Positions 16,962 to 25,276 of a stretch of 64,000 nucleotides of DNA are shown piece by piece. This DNA is from Desulfurobacterium sp. TC5-1 (GTDB lineage: Bacteria; Aquificota; Aquificia; Desulfurobacteriales; Desulfurobacteriaceae), in NCBI RefSeq assembly GCF_000421485.1, contig NZ_ATXC01000002.1:1-64000 (forward strand), written 5' to 3'. The stretch's first letter is position 1, and each line of letters starts with the position of its first letter. The position numbers and the translations under genes were made by a program. The notes beneath the pieces are model-generated. The model ran no database searches, had not been told where the DNA came from, and was given only the letters and a program-made list of their open reading frames with translations.

Positions 16962-18176
16962 TTACTTTCTCTCGTCATACTCAATCTTCACGTCTGGCTT
17001 TGGTGCGGGAAGTCTTTCTGCAGGCCTTGAAATTTCAAACCTCCCCTCTTTTATCCAATCTTTCAAAATGTTTGCTATCTCCCTTGCCTTGTAGTAGGAA
17101 GAGAGAGGACACGTCTGAATCTTCTTGCCGTTTATCTCTATCTGTCCCTTCCTCAAGTCACCATAGTTAACATAAGCTATTGGCTCGACCGCTTCACCGC
17201 TCGGATAATCGGAAGAGTAGTCGTAAACAGGTGCAAGTATTTCGGAATCTTTAACGGAAGTGTAAAAAGCTATCCTCTCATTAAGTATAGGTATGGGAAT
17301 CCCGATCCCGACAAAGAGAGAAACACCGTAACCAATAATTGAAGCAGCCCTAATGAAATCGGTACTCATCTGCTTCATATCACCAACAGTCATTATGGTA
17401 CCGCTTCCCTCAACGGGCTGTCCTTTTTTGGTCCTCCTCACGCCAAAAGGTGCATGTTGCGTTCCATGGAAAGCGATATATCCAACCCCGCCACCCAGGA
17501 ATATCCGCGTCCCGATGCCTATCGTTTCAAAAAACGGATCATTGAGAAGCGGACTCAACTGTCCGGCACTTGAGTACGTGGCATTTCCCATGTTTGGACG
17601 AAGTATCCCCATATAGGTATAAATCGTTCTGGAAGATTTATTAACTGCAACGTTATAGTTCTGATAGCAGTTCCTTGGATTGCACAAGATAGCATCTCGA
17701 ACGGTTTTTATGTTAATAATCTTTTTAATCTCCCTCCTCGGATAACAATCGGTGCCGTAGGCATACGCCTCAAGTTCTATATCCTCACCTGCAATTAACT
17801 CTTCTATAACATGAGCACCTCCATACTCAAACCTACCGGGATAAACCTCGTTTCGAGGATCATTTTCAGGAAGGGCACTTGCTCCAATGTAAAGATCAAC
17901 AGCAGCAAGGGCACCGTAGGCAGGAACGCCGTTAAGGTAGATCTCTTCCATTTTCATTTTAGGCCTTGTATGACCTACATTCAAAAAGGCACCTGAAGAG
18001 CACATCGCACCGAAAGTACCTGTGGTAACAACATCCACTTCCTCGGCGGCTTTTACAACGCCCATCTCTTCAACAATTTCAATCATCTCTTCGGCGGTTA
18101 CAACAACCGCTTCGCCCCGCCTTATCTTTTCATTTATCTCTTCATAGGTTTTATTAACCTTAAACTGCTCTTCCAT
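16962..18176 (-). CDS. homocysteine biosynthesis protein (DUF39/HcyBio, aspartate-semialdehyde sulfurtransferase type)
   Basis: The protein has 404 residues and belongs to the DUF39 (HcyBio) family known from methanogens and anaerobic bacteria. It helps form homocysteine from aspartate semialdehyde and sulfide without O-acetylhomoserine. Recognisable features are the TTGTFGAMCSSGAFLN segment, an ILCNPRNCYQNYN cysteine region and the GGVGYIAFHGTQH glycine-rich segment. The frame opens at 18230, but ATG at 18176 follows GGAGAAG in the 13-nt gap after rimO. It shares an operon with dapA and dapB. The usual NIL/ferredoxin partner is not seen nearby. Confidence 0.85.
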   Translation of the reverse strand: MEEQFKVNKTYEEINEKIRRGEAVVVTAEEMIEIVEEMGVVKAAEEVDVVTTGTFGAMCSSGAFLNVGHTRPKMKMEEIYLNGVPAYGALAAVDLYIGASALPENDPRNEVYPGRFEYGGAHVIEELIAGEDIELEAYAYGTDCYPRREIKKIINIKTVRDAILCNPRNCYQNYNVAVNKSSRTIYTYMGILRPNMGNATYSSAGQLSPLLNDPFFETIGIGTRIFLGGGVGYIAFHGTQHAPFGVRRTKKGQPVEGSGTIMTVGDMKQMSTDFIRAASIIGYGVSLFVGIGIPIPILNERIAFYTSVKDSEILAPVYDYSSDYPSGEAVEPIAYVNYGDLRKGQIEINGKKIQTCPLSSYYKAREIANILKDWIKEGRFEISRPAERLPAPKPDVKIEYDERK

Positions 18177-18189
18177 AACTCTTCTCCGT

Positions 18190-19485
18190 TCACTCAATCG
18201 GTTCGGCGATAAGGTCAACATTACTGGCAAGTGCGGTTATCTGCGCATCAACAAATGTGCCCGGCTCATAATTTCCTTTCAAGTAAACTATCCCGTCAAC
18301 CTCGTACGCATTTCTGTAACTCCTTGCCTCAACATAACCTTCCATATCCTCCGCCGGACCGTCAACGATAAGTCTCAGCTTTTTACCGATGAGCTTTCTG
18401 TTGTTCTCCTCAAAGATGGAATACTGAACTTCCTCTAAAAAGTTAAGCCTCGAATCTTTAATATCCTCGGGAAGGTCTCCCATATTGTAAGCAGCAGTGC
18501 CCTCTTCTCTTGAGTACTTGAAAAAACCAACCCAGTCAAGCCTCTTCTCTTTTAGAAATTCAACAAGCTGCTCAAAATCCTCTTCCGTTTCAGAAGGGAA
18601 ACCAACGATAAATGTGCTTCTTAACGTAACATCCGGAATCTTTGTTCTTATCTTATCTACTAACTCATCTATGTATTTACGAAAATACTTTCTCCCCATT
18701 GAAAGCAAAACTTTATCCGTAACATGTTGAAACGGAACATCAAGGTAGTGAAGAACCTTTTCACTATTTGCGATGTAATCTATCAACTCATCGGTAATGT
18801 GAGAAGGATAGGTGTACATAAGTCTTATCCACTCAATTCCTTCAACCGTTTCAAGCTTTTTCAAAAGCTTCAGCAAACCGTTTTTCTCCTTCCTATCCAT
18901 ACCGTAGGCAGTCGTATCCTGAGCTATAACGTAAAGTTCTTTAACGCCTTTCTTAGCAAGAAGTCTTGCCTCTTCAATAATCTCTTCCTCAGGACGGCTC
19001 CTGTAAGGTCCCCTTATAAGGGGAATAGCGCAGTAGGTACAGTTGTTTGAACATCCTTCAGCAATTTTAAGATAGGCTATATGGGGTGGCGTGAGAATAT
19101 GTCTATAAAGAAATGGTTTTTCAGGTTGAAACTGTCTATCAAGTATCTTCTCAACACTCCTCTCAAGTTCATCAACACCTATAAAAACATCTACTTCTGG
19201 AAGCTCTTTTTTAAGTTCATCTCTGTATCTCTGATAGAGACATCCTGCAACAACAACCTTTTTCTCCGGGTCTCTTTTCTTCTCCTCAATAGCCGTTAGT
19301 ATCTCGTCTATAGACTCCTCTTTAGCAGGGGTGATGAATCCACAGGTATTAACGATAATAATGTCCGCATCCTCAAGGTTATCAACAAAAAGCACGTCCC
19401 CTGTGGCCTTTAAAAGACCTACCATATGTTCAGTATCAACAAGATTTTTGGGACATCCAAGACTTATAACGGCAACCTTTTTCAT
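18190..19485 (-). CDS. rimO: ribosomal protein S12 methylthiotransferase RimO
   Basis: The protein has 431 residues. The UPF0004 cysteines (C11, C48, C82) ligate the auxiliary cluster. The radical-SAM motif C-x3-C-x2-C (C145, C149, C152) follows, with a C-terminal TRAM domain. It methylthiolates the conserved aspartate of ribosomal protein S12. ISLGCPKNLVD at the N-terminus distinguishes RimO from MiaB. The start overlaps the hisA stop as ATGA, so it is translationally coupled. Confidence 0.95.
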   Translation of the reverse strand: MKKVAVISLGCPKNLVDTEHMVGLLKATGDVLFVDNLEDADIIIVNTCGFITPAKEESIDEILTAIEEKKRDPEKKVVVAGCLYQRYRDELKKELPEVDVFIGVDELERSVEKILDRQFQPEKPFLYRHILTPPHIAYLKIAEGCSNNCTYCAIPLIRGPYRSRPEEEIIEEARLLAKKGVKELYVIAQDTTAYGMDRKEKNGLLKLLKKLETVEGIEWIRLMYTYPSHITDELIDYIANSEKVLHYLDVPFQHVTDKVLLSMGRKYFRKYIDELVDKIRTKIPDVTLRSTFIVGFPSETEEDFEQLVEFLKEKRLDWVGFFKYSREEGTAAYNMGDLPEDIKDSRLNFLEEVQYSIFEENNRKLIGKKLRLIVDGPAEDMEGYVEARSYRNAYEVDGIVYLKGNYEPGTFVDAQITALASNVDLIAEPIE

Positions 19486-20210
19486 AAATCACCTTTCAGC
19501 TTTTTTATAACCGATTCAAAATCTATCGCACCCTCATAAAGTGCCTTCCCCGTAATAGCACCAACCACATTCGGAATTTTGGAAAGACGGATAACATCAT
19601 CTTCCGTAGCAATCCCACCGGAGGCTATGACTGGTTTTCTAACACTCTTTGCAAAGTTAGCCACCTCTTCAAAGTTTGGTCCTTCAAGAGTCCCATCCCT
19701 TGAGATGTCGGTGTAAACAAATCCCCAGATAGAGATATTCTCGTACCTTTTAGCAAAATCAACCGCTTTCAGATCCGTTTTCTCCACCCATCCCCTCGTT
19801 GTCATAAAACCATCCTTTGCATCAACACCTAAAACCATACCGCCCGGAAAGGTTTCAACCATCTCAAGGAAAAGTTCAGGATTTTCAACAGCAACAGTTC
19901 CAACGATAATTCTGTCAACGCCTATATCTTTTAAGGTCTTTACAGCATCTATAGTCCTGACACCTCCGCCAAACTGAACAGGTATGGAAAGTCTTTTAAC
20001 AATCTCTTCAACTATTCTAATATTGGCCGGGACACCATCAAAAGCTCCATCAAGATCCACAACGTGAAGCCTTGTTGCCCCTTTATCCTGCCACAGAAGT
20101 GCAGCATCAACAGGATTTTCAAAGTACTCCTTCACTGCATCGGCCCTTCCCCTGTAGAGCCTTACACATTTACCACCTTTTATGTCAACCGCAGGAATAA
20201 GTTCAAACAT
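19482..20210 (-). CDS. hisA: phosphoribosylformimino-5-aminoimidazole carboxamide ribotide isomerase
   Basis: The protein has 242 residues, a TIM barrel. The catalytic-aspartate strand IPAVDIKGG (D9), the VGVDAKDG-like strand LGVDAKDG and the paired phosphate sites QFGGGVR and ASGGI are present. It performs the Amadori isomerisation in histidine synthesis (ProFAR to PRFAR). It is in the dap-rimO operon rather than a his operon. Start ATG follows AAGGGAGG. Confidence 0.96.
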   Translation of the reverse strand: MFELIPAVDIKGGKCVRLYRGRADAVKEYFENPVDAALLWQDKGATRLHVVDLDGAFDGVPANIRIVEEIVKRLSIPVQFGGGVRTIDAVKTLKDIGVDRIIVGTVAVENPELFLEMVETFPGGMVLGVDAKDGFMTTRGWVEKTDLKAVDFAKRYENISIWGFVYTDISRDGTLEGPNFEEVANFAKSVRKPVIASGGIATEDDVIRLSKIPNVVGAITGKALYEGAIDFESVIKKLKGDL

Positions 20211-20220
20211 CTATCCTCCC

Positions 20221-21003
20221 TTAAATACCAAGAACATCAAACATAGTGTAAAGACCTGCCGGTCTTCCAAAAACCCACTTTGCAGCAACAACAGCACCTT
20301 TAGCAAAAGTCTCTCTGCTTGTGGCTCTGTGGGTTAGCTCTATCCTCTCGCCGGGTGTGGCAAAAAAGACCGTATGGTCTCCAACTACATCTCCCATTCT
20401 GGCTGCAAGGATACCTATCTCTTCGGGTTTTCTCTCTCCGACAAAACCTTTCCTGCCGTAAACAGCAACATCTTCAAGGTTTCTACCAACTGCCTCTGCT
20501 ATAACTTCAGCGAGCCTCATAGCAGTACCTGAAGGGGCATCTTTTTTAAACCTGTGGTGAATTTCAAATATCTCTATATCGTAGCCCTTATCCTTCAAGA
20601 CCCTTGCAACTTCACCAACAATTTTAAAGAGTATGTTCACACCAAGACTCATGTTTGGCGAAAAAACTACAGGAACGTTCCGGGCAATTCTTTCTATCTC
20701 TTTAACCTCTTCTGGCTTAAATCCCGTCGTTCCTATGACAAGTGCAACATTATTCTTTTCAGCTTCTTTCAAAAGTCCGAGAGTCGCAGGCGGAACGGTG
20801 AAGTCTATTACAACATCAGGTTTTTTATCAACTTCCGACAGGGATGAAACAAAACTTAACTTTTCGTCAAAAGGTTTTCCTATAAGTGGCGAATCTGGCT
20901 TCTCAAGAACTCCAACAAGCTCCATACCATCTTCAGCCTTAACAAGAGAAGAGATAAGCCTTCCCATTCTACCATTAGCACCATTAACAGCAACTTTTAC
21001 CAT
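20221..21003 (-). CDS. dapB: 4-hydroxy-tetrahydrodipicolinate reductase
   Basis: The protein has 260 residues. The Rossmann motif GANGRMG is at 8-14. The catalytic E-I-H-H-R-F-K and K-D-A-P-S-G-T-A segments are intact. It reduces the DapA product with NAD(P)H in lysine/diaminopimelate synthesis. An in-frame TTG precedes at 21006, but ATG at 21003 is well placed after GAGAGGTGA. It overlaps the stop of the globin-sensor gene by one base (TGATG). Confidence 0.96.
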   Translation of the reverse strand: MVKVAVNGANGRMGRLISSLVKAEDGMELVGVLEKPDSPLIGKPFDEKLSFVSSLSEVDKKPDVVIDFTVPPATLGLLKEAEKNNVALVIGTTGFKPEEVKEIERIARNVPVVFSPNMSLGVNILFKIVGEVARVLKDKGYDIEIFEIHHRFKKDAPSGTAMRLAEVIAEAVGRNLEDVAVYGRKGFVGERKPEEIGILAARMGDVVGDHTVFFATPGERIELTHRATSRETFAKGAVVAAKWVFGRPAGLYTMFDVLGI

Positions 21004-21935
21004 CAATCACCTCTCTTATACTCAAACCATTTAACAATACCGAAAACAATGCCCAAAATAAGGATTAACGCACCTATACCGAGCTTAAAAGAAACAGGTT
21101 TTGTATGTTCAAGAGAAAGAACAAGAGCCTCCCTGATGGTTGCAGCAAGCGCCACGCTAACGAACGCACTAACTGCAAGCTCTCCACCCATCATAAACTT
21201 TATCTCACTGTTGAGGAGCTCAAGAACAGTCCACAAGATAAGCAGATCACCAAGAGCAGATATCAGACCGTGAGAAAGATCTCCATGGAAGAAATGGGCG
21301 ACATCCATAACAAAGAGACCTGCCACCACAATGCCAAGAACCATCAAACCCAAAATAATTGCAACATCCATAACAAAGGCAAACTTTTTCGTAAACCTTA
21401 TAACAAACTTTTCGGCGGGATCTGCCTCAATGAACGTTCTCATTTCATGATCTATATAGAAAGAGAGCATAACAGAAAGGTGGAGGTCAAGAAGTTTTGA
21501 GAGAGAGCGGGTGTATTCCTCTATAAGAGTACACCCCTCACCTTTCTGTTCAACAAGCACCTTAACAATTCTCTTGGTGCAAAACCGTCTCACAAAATTC
21601 ATCATAGCTACGATAAGATTTGTAGGAATTCCAAGGTCAGCGTGAATCTTGGCAATTCTCAGTATGTAAGTAAGATACTCTGAATCATACTTACCAGAAA
21701 AGAGCTGCTCATACCAGTGAATAAGTTCATCCCTTATCTTTTTTAAATCATCTTCCGAAATGTATTTTGAAGCCTCATCATACTTTAAAAGCTGATTGGA
21801 AAAAGCCTCTGCAAATTCATCCTTAAAAGAGATAAGCATATGACCGATCTCTTTAAGGTTATCGACATCTTTTTTCCGAAACTCAAACTGATAGAGGAGA
21901 CGCTCCATATCTGCGTAACTTATCTGAACACCCAT
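21003..21935 (-). CDS. globin-coupled sensor domain fused to PsiE-like membrane domain
   Basis: The protein has 310 residues. Residues 1-165 look like a protoglobin/globin-coupled sensor domain. The F-helix region R-I-A-K-I-H-A-D-L-G-I-P matches the family pattern and supplies the proximal heme histidine, H98. The C-terminal 125 residues contain about four membrane spans. The region DLLILWTVLELLNSEI and V-A-L-A-A-T-I-R-E resembles PsiE, the phosphate-starvation-inducible membrane family. Expected behaviour is heme-based O2, NO or CO sensing linked to a membrane output of unknown activity. It lies between dapA (0-nt gap) and dapB (1-nt overlap), so it is co-expressed with lysine synthesis. Confidence 0.75.
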   Translation of the reverse strand: MGVQISYADMERLLYQFEFRKKDVDNLKEIGHMLISFKDEFAEAFSNQLLKYDEASKYISEDDLKKIRDELIHWYEQLFSGKYDSEYLTYILRIAKIHADLGIPTNLIVAMMNFVRRFCTKRIVKVLVEQKGEGCTLIEEYTRSLSKLLDLHLSVMLSFYIDHEMRTFIEADPAEKFVIRFTKKFAFVMDVAIILGLMVLGIVVAGLFVMDVAHFFHGDLSHGLISALGDLLILWTVLELLNSEIKFMMGGELAVSAFVSVALAATIREALVLSLEHTKPVSFKLGIGALILILGIVFGIVKWFEYKRGD

Positions 21936-22808
21936 TTAGAGCACCCCCTTCTCTTTCAGCATTTTCCTTATAATCTCCTCTTTCTCTGGCGTTGTCGGGC
22001 ACAGAGGCAACCTAAACTCTTTTTCCATCCTTCCCATCATTGAAAGCGCCGTTTTAACGGGAATAGGATTTGTATCAATAAACATCGTCTTATGCAGAGG
22101 ATAAAGATATAGATGAAGCCTTCTTGCCTCATCAATATCACCTTTTACAAAGGCTCTATACATTTTCACCATTCTGTCTGGAACAATGTTTGCCGTAACA
22201 GAAATCACACCTTTCCCGCCAACGGCAAGCAACGGATAAAACGTAAGATCATCACCTGATAGAACCTCTATCTTATCACCACAAAGGTTAACAATTTCGG
22301 TTGCGACATTCGTACTTCCAGTAGCCTCTTTAATTGCAACAATGTTTTCCATAACTGACAACCTTGCAACCGTTTCCGGAAGCATGTTAACACCGGTTCT
22401 ACCAGGAACGTTGTATAGAACAATGGGGATATCCACGGCTTCAGCAATTGCCTTAAAATGACGGTAAAGACCTTCCTGACTGGGCTTATTGTAGTAAGGT
22501 GTAATGAGGAGTGCTCCATCAGCACCTGCTTCTTTTGCGTAAGCTGTAAGTTCTATCGCTTCCTTGGTAGAGTTGGAACCTGTACCAGCTATAACTTTAG
22601 CTCTCCCTCTTACCTGGTCAATTGTAATAGCTATAACCTCTTCGTGCTCTTCATAGGAAAGAGTGGCGGACTCCCCTGTCGTTCCACAGGGAACGATGCC
22701 GTTCACACCGCCTTCTATAAGAAACTCTATATGCTCCCTCAACGCCCTTTCATCAACCCTTCCATCTTTAAAAGGGGTTGGTATGGCAACATGTATTCCT
22801 TCAAACAT
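21936..22808 (-). CDS. dapA: 4-hydroxy-tetrahydrodipicolinate synthase
   Basis: The protein has 290 residues, the standard length. The Schiff-base lysine K160 (ENIVAIKEATG), the catalytic tyrosine Y132 (LYNVPGRTG) and the CGTTGES loop near 41-47 are intact. It condenses pyruvate with aspartate semialdehyde, the committed lysine/diaminopimelate step. It is the first gene of the six-gene minus-strand operon. GGAGG precedes the start. It is divergent from thrC, which takes the other aspartate branch. Confidence 0.97.
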   Translation of the reverse strand: MFEGIHVAIPTPFKDGRVDERALREHIEFLIEGGVNGIVPCGTTGESATLSYEEHEEVIAITIDQVRGRAKVIAGTGSNSTKEAIELTAYAKEAGADGALLITPYYNKPSQEGLYRHFKAIAEAVDIPIVLYNVPGRTGVNMLPETVARLSVMENIVAIKEATGSTNVATEIVNLCGDKIEVLSGDDLTFYPLLAVGGKGVISVTANIVPDRMVKMYRAFVKGDIDEARRLHLYLYPLHKTMFIDTNPIPVKTALSMMGRMEKEFRLPLCPTTPEKEEIIRKMLKEKGVL

Positions 22809-22842
22809 TACCGCCTCCGAAAAATTAAAGCTTACTGGAATT

Positions 22843-22869
22843 TTAACAAATATAGAGTTTTTATATAAT
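22843..22869 (+). promoter_or_regulatory. candidate promoter of thrC-hisZ-purA
   Basis: TATAAT (22864-22869) has a possible -35 TTAACA (22843-22848) with a 15-nt spacer. The -10 is strong and the -35 is uncertain. The divergent dapA promoter must lie in the same 106-nt gap. Confidence 0.4.
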
Positions 22870-22914
22870 TCACTTCTGGAGCTGAAACGGGCTTGAAAAT
22901 GGAGGTAAAGTTAG

Positions 22915-23976
22915 ATGAAACTATGGAGAGGAGTAATAGAAGAATTCAGAGAATTTTTACCTGTAACAGAAAAAACGCCGGTTATAACACTAAGAGAAGG
23001 AAACACACCGCTTATAGAAGCTGACAACTTAGCTGCCGCAATTAATCCTGACATTAAAATATACCTTAAATATGAAGGTTTGAATCCTACCGGCTCTTTT
23101 AAAGACAGAGGAATGACCATGGCCGTCTCAAAAGCGATGGAAGACGGCGCGAAAGCCGTAATATGTGCCTCTACCGGTAACACCTCTGCTGCAGCTGCAG
23201 CGTATGCTGCAAAAGCAGGAATAAAAGCGGTAGTTTTAATACCCGAGGGGAAAATAGCCCTCGGAAAACTTTCACAGGCAGTAATGTACGGTGCAGAAGT
23301 AATTCAGATAAAAGGAAATTTTGACGAAGCTCTTGATATAGTTAGAGACATAGGAAAAAACTATCCCATAACAATTGTCAATTCAATAAATCCCTACAGA
23401 TTACAGGGACAAAAAACGGCAGCTTTTGAAATATGCGAACAGCTTGGAAGAGCACCGGATTTTCATTTTATTCCCGTCGGAAACGCAGGCAACATAACAG
23501 CTTATTGGATGGGCTACAAGGAGTATTACGAAGCTGGAAAAGTTCTATCCAAACCTAAAATGTGCGGCTGGCAGGCAGCAGGTGCAGCACCAATCGTTCT
23601 TGGACATCCTGTTAAAAATCCCGAAACAATAGCAACAGCTATTCGTATAGGAAATCCGGCCAGTTGGGAAGGAGCTGTAAATGCAGCAGAAGAATCTGGC
23701 GGTCTCATAGATATGGTAACTGACGAAGAGATTCTTGAAGCGTACAGATTGGTTGCAAGAACGGAAGGAATCTTCTGCGAACCAGCCTCTGCAGCATCAA
23801 TAGCAGGCGTAATCAAAGCCAACAGAGAGAAAAAACTCTTTTCAAAAGGCGACGTTATTGTCTGCACATTAACTGGACACGGTCTTAAAGATCCCGATAC
23901 GGCTATGTCAATGGGCGTAAAACCGGTTACATTGCCTGCTGATGAAAAAGAGATAGTTAAATATTTAGGATTTTAA
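22915..23976 (+). CDS. thrC: threonine synthase
   Basis: The protein has 353 residues, the short bacterial/archaeal class. The PLP lysine K63 lies in [10 protein letters not shown]. The ASTGNTSAA cofactor loop and the C-terminal [11 protein letters not shown] motif are typical. It converts O-phosphohomoserine to threonine. GGAGG lies upstream of the ATG. It is divergent from the dapA operon and upstream of hisZ and purA by short gaps. Confidence 0.97.
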   Translation: MKLWRGVIEEFREFLPVTEKTPVITLREGNTPLIEADNLAAAINPDIKIYLKYEGLNPTGSFKDRGMTMAVSKAMEDGAKAVICASTGNTSAAAAAYAAKAGIKAVVLIPEGKIALGKLSQAVMYGAEVIQIKGNFDEALDIVRDIGKNYPITIVNSINPYRLQGQKTAAFEICEQLGRAPDFHFIPVGNAGNITAYWMGYKEYYEAGKVLSKPKMCGWQAAGAAPIVLGHPVKNPETIATAIRIGNPASWEGAVNAAEESGGLIDMVTDEEILEAYRLVARTEGIFCEPASAASIAGVIKANREKKLFSKGDVIVCTLTGHGLKDPDTAMSMGVKPVTLPADEKEIVKYLGF

Positions 23977-23998
23977 AACCTTTAAATAAGGATGAAAA

Positions 23999-25276
23999 AT
24001 GAGAGAAACTGAGATTCCAAGAGGATTTAAAACACATCTGCCTAAAGAAGCCCTTGAAATAGGCCACATTTTTAAGAAAATGGAAGACGTTGCACAGCAG
24101 TGGGGCTACCTTCCCGTTGTTCCACCCACAATAGAGTACCTTGCAACATTTAAAAAGATAGATGAGCAGTTTGAAGAACTTGCCTTCAAACTTGTTGATA
24201 AACAGACCGGAAAGCTGATATCTGTCCGCCCGGACTTTACACCACAAATTGCAAGAATCGTAGCAGCATCCTTCAAAAACGAAGAACCACCTTTCAGGTT
24301 CTACTATAAAGGAAACATCTTTAGAGATACTAAGGGAAACAGAGAATTTCCTCAATTCGGTTTTGAACTTATCGGTGTAAATGACATAGAAGCTGATGCC
24401 GAAGTTGTAAGCATTATCGTTGACATACTCAGAAATCTGGGCCTCAAATCATTTCAGATTGACATAGGACACGTTGAATTTATAGATGGAGTTCTGGAAG
24501 AGATTAAAATTGAAAACGATGACAAGATGAGATTCATCAAACTCCTTTCCCATAAAGACCTTTCAGGTATAGAAATATTCATGGATGAAAACAACTTTGA
24601 AGAAGAAAGAAGAAAAAAGGTGGAAAAACTTCTGGAACTCTACGGAAAAGCTGAGATACTCGACACAGCTCTTGATATCTTCAGCAATGAAAGGGCAAAA
24701 ATAGCCGTATCAACATTAAAAGAGATGTTCGAAATACTAAAAACCTACGGGTTCGAAGGCAACATAATCTTTGACCTTTCAGAAAGAAGGGGTATGAAGT
24801 ACCACAGTGGCATAACATTCGAAATATTTCACCCCCTTTCAGGTATATCTCTTGGAAACGGCGGAAGATACGACAGTCTCGTTAAAAGTTTTGGGAGAAA
24901 TCTTCCAGCAACAGGAGCGGCAATCAGAATAGATCGCATATATCAACTCTTAAAAAGGAAAGAAACGCTTAACCTCCAACTTCCCTGTGATATTTATATA
25001 ATAGACATGAGGAAAGAACTGAAAAAGGCCTATGAAGTTGCAAAACTGCTCAGGAAAAAGGGATATAAGGTTGCAAGGGACATCGTTAAAAGACCTGTGG
25101 AAGCCTCAATAGATGTGGCCTTCAACAAAGGATTCAAATATGCTATAGTCCTCAATCCGCAGGATGAAAGCAACAGGGTAATCATAACGGGACGGAAGTT
25201 TAGAAAGGTAGTTAAGGAAGGCAAAACGATTGAAGAAACTGTAGAGAAGATAATAGAAAGCCTGGAGGAACATTAA
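23999..25276 (+). CDS. hisZ: ATP phosphoribosyltransferase regulatory subunit (HisZ), long form
   Basis: The protein has 425 residues and resembles the class II aminoacyl-tRNA synthetase catalytic core (HisRS paralogue). Motifs include SVRPDFTPQIAR, F-R-Y-Y-K-G-N-I-F-R-like, the RRGMKYHSGITFE loop and GNGGRYDSLV. HisZ pairs with the short HisG to form active ATP-PRT, the first step of histidine synthesis. Unusually, residues about 325-425 look like a HisRS-type anticodon-binding domain, which HisZ usually lacks. A divergent HisRS is therefore the alternative, but the altered R-G-M-K-Y-H loop favours HisZ. The stop overlaps purA start by one base. Confidence 0.8.
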   Translation: MRETEIPRGFKTHLPKEALEIGHIFKKMEDVAQQWGYLPVVPPTIEYLATFKKIDEQFEELAFKLVDKQTGKLISVRPDFTPQIARIVAASFKNEEPPFRFYYKGNIFRDTKGNREFPQFGFELIGVNDIEADAEVVSIIVDILRNLGLKSFQIDIGHVEFIDGVLEEIKIENDDKMRFIKLLSHKDLSGIEIFMDENNFEEERRKKVEKLLELYGKAEILDTALDIFSNERAKIAVSTLKEMFEILKTYGFEGNIIFDLSERRGMKYHSGITFEIFHPLSGISLGNGGRYDSLVKSFGRNLPATGAAIRIDRIYQLLKRKETLNLQLPCDIYIIDMRKELKKAYEVAKLLRKKGYKVARDIVKRPVEASIDVAFNKGFKYAIVLNPQDESNRVIITGRKFRKVVKEGKTIEETVEKIIESLEEH

